This document shows, piece after piece, positions 1-5,761 of a stretch of DNA of 20,366 bases. The translations under genes and the position numbers were made by a program. Position 1 is the first letter of the stretch, and each line of letters begins with the position of its first letter. The stretch covers positions 1 to 20,366 of the IMG/VR virus record IMGVR_UViG_3300034518_000133; one strand, written 5' to 3'. The notes beneath the pieces are model-generated. The model did not search any database. It had not been told where the DNA came from and saw only the letters and a list, made by a program, of their open reading frames with translations. This DNA comes from a virus.

Positions 1-246
1 TATATCATAATCAGGTTTTAAATCTCTTTCATCTCTCTGAATTGTAATTTCACCACTTTGCCAGTTTTCATTACCATCTTCATCAAGCATTGATAATCTA
101 TATCTATCATCTTGATATATAGGTGAGGATAAATTAAATCCGGCATATATGGTCGAATATTTAAAGAAGTTAGTAAACACTCCTTCTATTTGACCGAATA
201 ATTGTGTTGATAAAAGCATCCCTATCAACACTAATCTTTTAAACAT
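1..246 (-). CDS. Secreted protein with signal peptide, partial (C-terminus beyond left edge)
   Basis: The reading frame starts with ATG at 246 and stays open for 82 codons to the window edge, so only the N-terminus is seen. A GGAG Shine-Dalgarno lies 8 bases before the ATG. Residues 1-19 look like a signal peptide: a Lys-Arg pair, then the hydrophobic run LVLIGMLL, then a small/polar LFGQ segment where cleavage is likely. The rest (about residues 20-82) is rich in aromatic and acidic residues with alternating polarity, ending in ERDLKPDYDI. This would fit a beta-rich secreted or outer-membrane protein, but that is inference. It is the last visible gene of the tail operon, 51 bases after the preceding gene. 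I do not recognise the family. The FGQ ending resembles signal peptides common in Bacteroidota, a weak hint only. Confidence 0.72.
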   Translation of the reverse strand, partial: MFKRLVLIGMLLSTQLFGQIEGVFTNFFKYSTIYAGFNLSSPIYQDDRYRLSMLDEDGNENWQSGEITIQRDERDLKPDYDI

Positions 247-297
247 TTTGTTTCTCCAAAGTAATTAGTTTCTTACAACTATAAATATAAAACTTAC

Positions 298-1410
298 TTA
301 TAAATCAAACCGAATTGTGAACGCCATATCATATTTTTTTGATTTTTTTATTGGTTTTGCCAACTTAGAAACTGCCAATAACTCATCATTATCGTTATAT
401 AACCCTATTGAAGTTACATAAGTATGAAAATCTGAATGTGATACAAAATTTTCTAACTTATATGTAGGTTGTACCAAAGTATTTTCTTGGTATTCTTCGT
501 ATTTTGTATAATGTCCAATTGCTGGATATGCACTAGTTGTTTCTTCTACACCTTCTCTAACTACTGGAAAATATTCTAAATTAGAACCTACCCAATCAGA
601 CCCAGAACCTTCAAAAGTTGCACTTTTATTTGTTGGTATATTAAATTCATTTTTCTTTGCTATAACTAAATATTCGTGTTCGTATATTGTTTGAGTATTT
701 TCAAATTCTATTTCCCAACCATCAGAACCAGAACCTAACCCAACATCAGTATAACTTCCTGTATCTGTTATACAAACCAATCCATGTTGATAAAATACAT
801 TACCAACTGAACTTCCACTATTATTACTGTCTGGTGTTCCTGCCGCATAACTTGAACTAAATGCAGTATCATACATATTACCATAACCGTCATCAACTAA
901 CACAAGTGTTTGTGATGTACTATTATCAATTATTCTTACACTACCTGGATATATTTCTTCCCCAAAAAATTTACGAGGAACATTAAATACATTTACTGAA
1001 TGGTGTAATTGTCGTCTACGAGGTGTAGAAAGAGTTGTTTCATTAGGTCTTGGCCAAGCAAGTTCTAAATCATCAAAAGTTTTATCGGGTTGTGGACAAC
1101 TGACTGACCAAGGATTGGGTGTTTCTTCACCTTTTACATATAAATGATGAATTGATCTCCATACTGGTTTATGATACCAAGTACCAACACTATACCATTC
1201 ATCTTTACCGTGTCCTAAAGATTTAGATTCTTCACTAAACGCACCAATAGATTGTGAAGCGGCACTGGCAGAGTTAAAGCCCAATACACTTCCACTATGT
1301 CCCTCAAGAACAAAGACACCACTTCCAGAATCAACTTCTGTAAAGGAATATGCCTTATGAACCTTAAAGGGTGTGAATTTAAAATCCCCAACACCAAGGT
1401 TCTTAAACAT
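298..1410 (-). CDS. Phage tail/baseplate structural protein with C-terminal GLYND-type domain
   Basis: This 370-residue protein has no signal peptide or membrane segment and is rich in Ser, Gly and Tyr. Its last 45 residues (VTSIGLYND..ELLAVSKLAKPIKKS...FTIRFDL) match the C-terminus of the gene just upstream at 1423-2496, so the two share a terminal domain. A middle segment around residues 150-225 (PGSVRIIDNS, DDGYGNMYD, GNVFYQHGLVCIT) is a pattern I associate with structural proteins of large tailed phages. That is from memory, not a search. The start is supported by GGGAGA about 7 bases before the ATG. That Shine-Dalgarno lies next to the stop codon of the previous gene, which suggests translational coupling. 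Probable role: tail, baseplate or fibre component; exact position in the virion unknown. Confidence 0.8.
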   Translation of the reverse strand: MFKNLGVGDFKFTPFKVHKAYSFTEVDSGSGVFVLEGHSGSVLGFNSASAASQSIGAFSEESKSLGHGKDEWYSVGTWYHKPVWRSIHHLYVKGEETPNPWSVSCPQPDKTFDDLELAWPRPNETTLSTPRRRQLHHSVNVFNVPRKFFGEEIYPGSVRIIDNSTSQTLVLVDDGYGNMYDTAFSSSYAAGTPDSNNSGSSVGNVFYQHGLVCITDTGSYTDVGLGSGSDGWEIEFENTQTIYEHEYLVIAKKNEFNIPTNKSATFEGSGSDWVGSNLEYFPVVREGVEETTSAYPAIGHYTKYEEYQENTLVQPTYKLENFVSHSDFHTYVTSIGLYNDNDELLAVSKLAKPIKKSKKYDMAFTIRFDL

Positions 1411-1422
1411 ACGCTTTCTCCC

Positions 1423-2496
1423 TTAGAAGTCTAATCTGACTTTTATAGTTGCTTCTCTGGAAGGCGTTTTTAAGAACGGTTTGGAAATTTTAGCGACTGC
1501 CAATAATTCATCTGTACCATTATACAAACCAACTGTAGTAATATAAGAACGAGGATCCGTTAAGAAATTAGGATTAGTTAAATCTCCATTACTTCCTGTA
1601 AAATATGTTGGGTTTTGACTATAATTAAACATATTGTTTTTAACTCTACAGAAATAATGTGTTGATTTAATTTCTTCTTCACGTCTTGCTTGAAAATATC
1701 CCGTACCAGATGCATCTGATTTAAATGCTTTAAACAACTTACTATGATTAAAGTCGTCCGCGTTAGCTGAACCACCACTTCCTAAACTTATACCACTTGT
1801 TGACCCCTGTGTTTCGTTGGGTGCGGTGTCTAAGATTGTCTTATCAAGATAGATTACACCTAAATATGGATAAAATCTACCATAATATTTCTTAGTAGTT
1901 CCAGTACTATATCGGTATGCGGATGTTCCACCTTGAATTGAACCAGACACTACATTAAAATATGTAGATGCTTTTCCAGTTTCAGGGTTTGTAGTAGCAT
2001 CACTATCATCAATTAGACTTACTCCCTCGGCTCCATTAATAGTTTGTAAATCTATTTGCCAATTACCTGGATCCATTTTTTCTCTCATCCGTGCTCTAGC
2101 CACACTAATGAAATATCCATCTGGTGAATTTGATTCTGCTCCCGTTGCCCCAATTTTAAAATATGTTTGGGATGGGGGAAGTATCAGATTCTTAAATTGT
2201 CTATAAATTGCCTGACTTGGATTATTACCTGATTGAGCATTCTTTGAACCACTTCCTGCGAAGTGTCCGTAAGCAATACTAAATTGTACTTCTGATGTAG
2301 TTGAGGATGTTACTTCGTTGTGAACATCTAAATAATATTCACCACTACTACCACTTTGCAAAGATGAAGTAAACATCCCTGCCGTTGTAGATGTAGCATC
2401 TAATTTAATTGCTCCACCAGACCACATTCCAGTAGATACCGTTGATGTTGTTTCTTGTACATCACTTTGGCCATCGAATTCAACAAATACTGCCAT
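1423..2496 (-). CDS. Phage structural protein, C-terminal paralogue of the next gene
   Basis: A 357-residue Ser/Gly/Thr-rich protein beginning MAVFVEFDGQSD. The C-terminal block at about residues 280-357 contains HYFCRVKNNMFNYSQNP, then SYITTVGLYNGTDELLAVAKISKPFLK and a final KVRLDF. The last part is clearly related to the end of the 298-1410 product (GLYN..DELLAV.K..KP). The N-terminal two thirds of the two proteins do not look alike, which suggests different variable regions on a common attachment domain. AGGAG lies 6 bases upstream of the ATG. Likely a late virion protein of the tail or baseplate periphery; I infer this from position and composition. Confidence 0.8.
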   Translation of the reverse strand: MAVFVEFDGQSDVQETTSTVSTGMWSGGAIKLDATSTTAGMFTSSLQSGSSGEYYLDVHNEVTSSTTSEVQFSIAYGHFAGSGSKNAQSGNNPSQAIYRQFKNLILPPSQTYFKIGATGAESNSPDGYFISVARARMREKMDPGNWQIDLQTINGAEGVSLIDDSDATTNPETGKASTYFNVVSGSIQGGTSAYRYSTGTTKKYYGRFYPYLGVIYLDKTILDTAPNETQGSTSGISLGSGGSANADDFNHSKLFKAFKSDASGTGYFQARREEEIKSTHYFCRVKNNMFNYSQNPTYFTGSNGDLTNPNFLTDPRSYITTVGLYNGTDELLAVAKISKPFLKTPSREATIKVRLDF

Positions 2497-2533
2497 TTTT
2501 AACTCCTGTTATAATAATTTAAATTTTTCTTCA

Positions 2534-3244
2534 TTAGGGCCCTTGGCGTCGTCCGCCTCGTTTACCCGATTTTTTACCCGATTTTTTACCAATTCCTTTA
2601 TTAGCTAATTTATCTGCAAGTGCTGCTGCTTTCTTTGCCGCGGCGGCTTTGGCTGCGGCGGCTTTTGCTGCGGTTACCACGGCTGCTGTCGATGGGAGTG
2701 CCTTTTTCTTTTTCTTTGGTGCAGGATCCTTACCTAGTCCGAGGTTTAGCTTGCCTAAATTACCCAACTTACCCAAATTACCTATCATGGGATGCCCCGA
2801 TTTAGCTAACTTCTCTAATGCGTCTTCATTTACCATACCACTAAATTGACCAGGTTTTATGCCCGTACCTGCTAATGGGTCTGGCTCCACTTCTTCCATT
2901 ATATCTGGAATATCCTCCAGAATTTTTTCTTCTTCTATTAAGTCAAGTTTTTCTATAATTTTTTCTTCTTTTATTATTTCTTTAATTTCTTCAGGTAATT
3001 GTTCTGGGTTAAAAGTTTCTACAATCTGTCCACTTTCACTTAATGTAACCGCCCCACTACTACTTTGTATTGGTGCGTGTCTCCTACCAGCATTAATTTT
3101 TAATTTAACTTTTGTTTCTTTACCAGTTTTTGAACCTTGTAAAGTTACATATACTTCTCTTTCAACAAAAGAATTTTTATCTGTTGGAACATTCGGTTTA
3201 AGAAATATTCCTATTTTTCTTCCTTGTTTTACTGCTAATGGCAT
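2534..3244 (-). CDS. Hypothetical structural protein with acidic middle and histone-H1-like Lys/Ala tail
   Basis: A 236-residue protein with three compositional zones. Residues 1-75 are a mixed, probably folded region (VEREVYVTLQGSKTGKETKVKLKI). Residues 75-125 are strongly acidic and helical, with repeated EEIKEIIKEEK and IEEEK. Residues 155-172 contain GNLGKL twice. Residues 176-236 are almost only Lys, Ala, Gly and Arg (KKKKK, AAAAKAAAAKK, KKSGKKSGKRGGRR), like an H1-type or polycationic nucleic-acid-binding tail. The Ala stretch makes the DNA locally GC-rich around 2635-2690, unlike its surroundings. An AGGAGG Shine-Dalgarno is present 11 bases before the ATG. It sits among tail genes. 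Family not recognised; binding of the tail to DNA, or to a negatively charged surface, is inference. Confidence 0.78.
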   Translation of the reverse strand: MPLAVKQGRKIGIFLKPNVPTDKNSFVEREVYVTLQGSKTGKETKVKLKINAGRRHAPIQSSSGAVTLSESGQIVETFNPEQLPEEIKEIIKEEKIIEKLDLIEEEKILEDIPDIMEEVEPDPLAGTGIKPGQFSGMVNEDALEKLAKSGHPMIGNLGKLGNLGKLNLGLGKDPAPKKKKKALPSTAAVVTAAKAAAAKAAAAKKAAALADKLANKGIGKKSGKKSGKRGGRRQGP

Positions 3245-3259
3245 TTTATTATTGTCCTC

Positions 3260-3757
3260 CTAAGTAGGCCTTTTCTCGGATCGTACATACGGTGATGCTA
3301 TCGTATCTCCTTCAACAAATATATCAACAAAAGAATCATCACTCAAAGTTATTGTATAGTTTTCATTTCCACCTAAATTTAATGTTTCGGGTGAAAGAAC
3401 TATATTTGATAATGCACCTTCTAAATTTAATACTTCGGGCAATCCAGTAATTTCTTGTTCAAATCTACTCGTATTCAATTCACTTGTTAAAAGTGTTTTC
3501 ATCACAGAACTCGTTCCATCTTCAGAAGCGGCAGCTGTTCTTGTAAATGCTTCTAATACTGGCATTCCTAAAATAGTAGCATCAAAATAATCTGGACCCC
3601 GTGTATCAGTAACATCAAAATTACTATAATCCACACCATCATCGGATAGTGCAAATTTAATTATATTTAAATTCTCACCTTTGGATAATAGTTGTCTACC
3701 TCTATCAGTTAATACGGCGTCTACAAATATTGCTTGGGATTTATCTAAAAAACTCAT
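3260..3757 (-). CDS. Phage structural protein, paralogue of the upstream gene (short copy)
   Basis: A 165-residue protein whose first 75 residues align without large gaps to those of the 3764-4459 product. Shared elements are DA.LT..GR.LL.KG, the block N..KFAL.DD..DY, the pair DY, and MPVLEA. This N-terminal motif set is a phage structural family I have seen in marine and large tailed phages; the molecular role is not established to my knowledge. The C-terminal half diverges and is predicted to be beta-rich, ending in SPYVRSEKRPT. The stop lies 15 bases before the next gene. Together with its neighbour it looks like a tandem duplication with diversification of the outer half. Confidence 0.8.
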   Translation of the reverse strand: MSFLDKSQAIFVDAVLTDRGRQLLSKGENLNIIKFALSDDGVDYSNFDVTDTRGPDYFDATILGMPVLEAFTRTAAASEDGTSSVMKTLLTSELNTSRFEQEITGLPEVLNLEGALSNIVLSPETLNLGGNENYTITLSDDSFVDIFVEGDTIASPYVRSEKRPT

Positions 3758-3763
3758 ATATTA

Positions 3764-4459
3764 TTAACTCGCTGACGTTACTGTTACGGTTATACTGGCT
3801 GTTGCACCACTTGTTCTACCTCTAACTATCAATGTAGTTTTAGCGGGTGAAATAGTAGAACTAATTGCTTTACACTTAATATTCACGGTATCACCTGAAT
3901 TTCTGGTAGTAATAGTTTGAGAACTTCTAAACTTTGTTCTTGACTCACTATTAAATCCTCCTGAATCCGTTTCGTCTCCATTAAGATATAAAAATGCTAT
4001 ATTGGTATTCAATAAAGTATAAGAATAAGTTTCAGACTGTTTTAAATTTTCAGTCGTTGGATTTACAGTAACTGCTGTTCTTGTTCCTCTACCGTCATTA
4101 CCTGTTTGGTTAAATGATAATGAAATACCATTTTTTACTTGATCATCAATACCAGTCAAATATGCCATTTGAGTTGGATCTGGTGAACCTTGTAAATGTG
4201 TAGTATCTGCAAGAATTTTAAACTTCATAACTGACGCTTCGTTAGTTACGGCCTCTAAAACTGGCATGTTTTCTAATACTGCTCCATAATAATCTGAACC
4301 AGATGGGTGTCCTGGATTCCATAAGGTATAATCTATTTCATCATCACCTAATGCGAATTTTGTTATATTGAAGCTACCATCACCCTTTGCTAACAACTCA
4401 CGACCTTTTGTTGTTAGAATAGCATCTAATACTTGCGTTGTTTTATTTAAATATCCCAT
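3764..4459 (-). CDS. Phage structural protein, paralogue of the downstream gene (long copy)
   Basis: A 231-residue protein starting MGYLNKTTQVLDAILTTKGR, with the same N-terminal domain as the 3260-3757 product (GRELLAKG, ITKFALGDDEIDYT, ENMPVLEA). The C-terminal 90 residues are Thr/Ser-rich and strongly beta (IKCKAISST, TTLIVRGRTSGATASITVTVTSAS), resembling an Ig-like or fibre-type domain. AGGA lies 8 bases before the ATG. The gene ends 6 bases before its paralogue. Probably an exposed tail or baseplate component; inference from composition and context. Confidence 0.8.
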   Translation of the reverse strand: MGYLNKTTQVLDAILTTKGRELLAKGDGSFNITKFALGDDEIDYTLWNPGHPSGSDYYGAVLENMPVLEAVTNEASVMKFKILADTTHLQGSPDPTQMAYLTGIDDQVKNGISLSFNQTGNDGRGTRTAVTVNPTTENLKQSETYSYTLLNTNIAFLYLNGDETDSGGFNSESRTKFRSSQTITTRNSGDTVNIKCKAISSTISPAKTTLIVRGRTSGATASITVTVTSAS

Positions 4460-4462
4460 ATA

Positions 4463-4579
4463 TTAATTCCTGATTTTTCTGTTTATTTCCATAGAAATAC
4501 TTGAAATGTCAAACTGAAACCTCTTATTAAAAGTTAATCCTTCAAGTATAAATATAAAGTTTTTAATTAATTTAGTCAT
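4463..4579 (-). CDS. Probable 38-residue small protein filling the gap between structural genes
   Basis: The 126-base gap between the genes at 3764-4459 and 4586-5728 is almost exactly filled by a minus-strand frame from an ATG at 4579 to a TAA at 4463. The product begins MTKLIKNFIFILEG and ends SMEINRKIRN. It is basic, with a hydrophobic N-terminal stretch. It begins 6 bases after the upstream stop and ends 3 bases before the next ATG, the tight spacing seen elsewhere in this operon. A purine-rich GAAGAAG precedes the ATG, but there is no strong Shine-Dalgarno. Short open frames are common in AT-rich DNA, so this is only plausible; no function can be given. Confidence 0.42.
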   Translation of the reverse strand: MTKLIKNFIFILEGLTFNKRFQFDISSISMEINRKIRN

Positions 4580-4585
4580 CTTCTT

Positions 4586-5728
4586 CTATTTGTCTTTCTC
4601 TCTCAATACATCTGGTCCTGTATCTAATTCGGTTGTTAATTTAACATTTGCTGAATCAAAGGTAGTGGCAACATATGGATTGGTTAATACCATAGTGACT
4701 GCATCATAGACAATTTGACCACTTAAATCCTTAGAAGGTAATGCAGTATCTTTAGTGTTTCTACATCCATTGAATTGTACTCGTTCTAGTGCTAAAACAT
4801 CGTCTGCCTGATTCTCATAACTTGATGAATTAAACGATACTCCACTTGCATTTCCTTGATAATAGTTTTCTCTAGTACTATAAGTAAATACTTTCTCTTT
4901 ATTAAATTTAGATGTTCTTTGTTCGTCAATCATAGCAATACTTTCAGTAAATATTGAACTAACTCCACCTTGACTCACATAACTTCCCGAATAATCACTT
5001 CCATACCCTCTTGTCATATGTCCAAAATTCATTATTGAACCAAAGTGAGTTGTTTTTCTCTCTATATAATCCTCATAATATTTTAATTCAGCTAAATTAT
5101 CACCACTCAATATACCCATATATTCTATTTCATTCTCTATTACAGGATTTTCTGCATGTAATTCAAATACATCACTACCACTATTTCTTAATTTAGTTAA
5201 TGTATCTTCAAATACTGGATATTCTCTAAAAGTTGTTTCTCGTGGAATTTTATTTCGTTCTAATATATTATTTTCAATCAATACACCTACGGTTGCTTTA
5301 GCTCTAGCAGGTATCAATTTCTTAACTTGACTGAAAACACTATGGTCGAAATAATTTATTAATCTCAAATAATCCCAAAAGTTATTACTTCCGTTATATT
5401 TTCTCCAATACTTATCTGCAGTTTGTTTCAATCCACCATACTTATCATAGGTTTCTCTTGCATTATCTCTTGGATCACCTAATTTATCTTCTAAATCTAA
5501 ATCAGATAAAGTAAAAATAATATCTTCATTAATAACATCAACTGGAGAGAAATATATTCCTAATCTTTCTGAATCTTTTGTCTCTATCGAACCTATATTT
5601 TTCTCAACTCTATATTTTGTTGATAAATTCAAACTACCTTTAAACTCATCTTTTAATTGTCGTGGTGAAATTCTTGCTTTATTTGCACTTCGTCTGATTC
5701 CACCAATTGATGGTAATGGCTTTTTCAA
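4586..5728 (-). CDS. Phage structural protein following the giant wedge protein; unusual TTG start
   Basis: The open frame is 380 codons counted from a TTG at 5728. Recognisable blocks are LGIYFSPVDVINEDI, DLEDKLGDPRDNARETY, FWDYLRLINYFDHSVF, VKKLIPARAKATVGVLIE and NNILERNKI. I recall this series from structural proteins of marine and Bacteroidota phages, but its function is unknown to me. The frame is the same as that of the upstream 1436-residue gene and is separated from it by one TAA and 11 sense codons (ENNYSNVVDR...). There is no in-frame ATG or GTG before the conserved region; the first Met is near residue 204. The start is therefore either this TTG, without a clear Shine-Dalgarno, or the segment is made by readthrough of the TAA. 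Baseplate or tail component by context. Confidence 0.8.
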   Translation of the reverse strand: MKKPLPSIGGIRRSANKARISPRQLKDEFKGSLNLSTKYRVEKNIGSIETKDSERLGIYFSPVDVINEDIIFTLSDLDLEDKLGDPRDNARETYDKYGGLKQTADKYWRKYNGSNNFWDYLRLINYFDHSVFSQVKKLIPARAKATVGVLIENNILERNKIPRETTFREYPVFEDTLTKLRNSGSDVFELHAENPVIENEIEYMGILSGDNLAELKYYEDYIERKTTHFGSIMNFGHMTRGYGSDYSGSYVSQGGVSSIFTESIAMIDEQRTSKFNKEKVFTYSTRENYYQGNASGVSFNSSSYENQADDVLALERVQFNGCRNTKDTALPSKDLSGQIVYDAVTMVLTNPYVATTFDSANVKLTTELDTGPDVLREKDK

Positions 5729-5761
5729 TCTATCTACTACATTTGAATAATTGTTCTCGTC

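Noticed and set aside
2859-3263. Plus-strand 134-codon frame rich in Ser and Ile
   Set aside because: It is the complement of the acidic and folded parts of the 236-residue protein. The Ser/Ile bias reflects reversed Glu/Lys/Asn codons, and there is no separate regulatory context.
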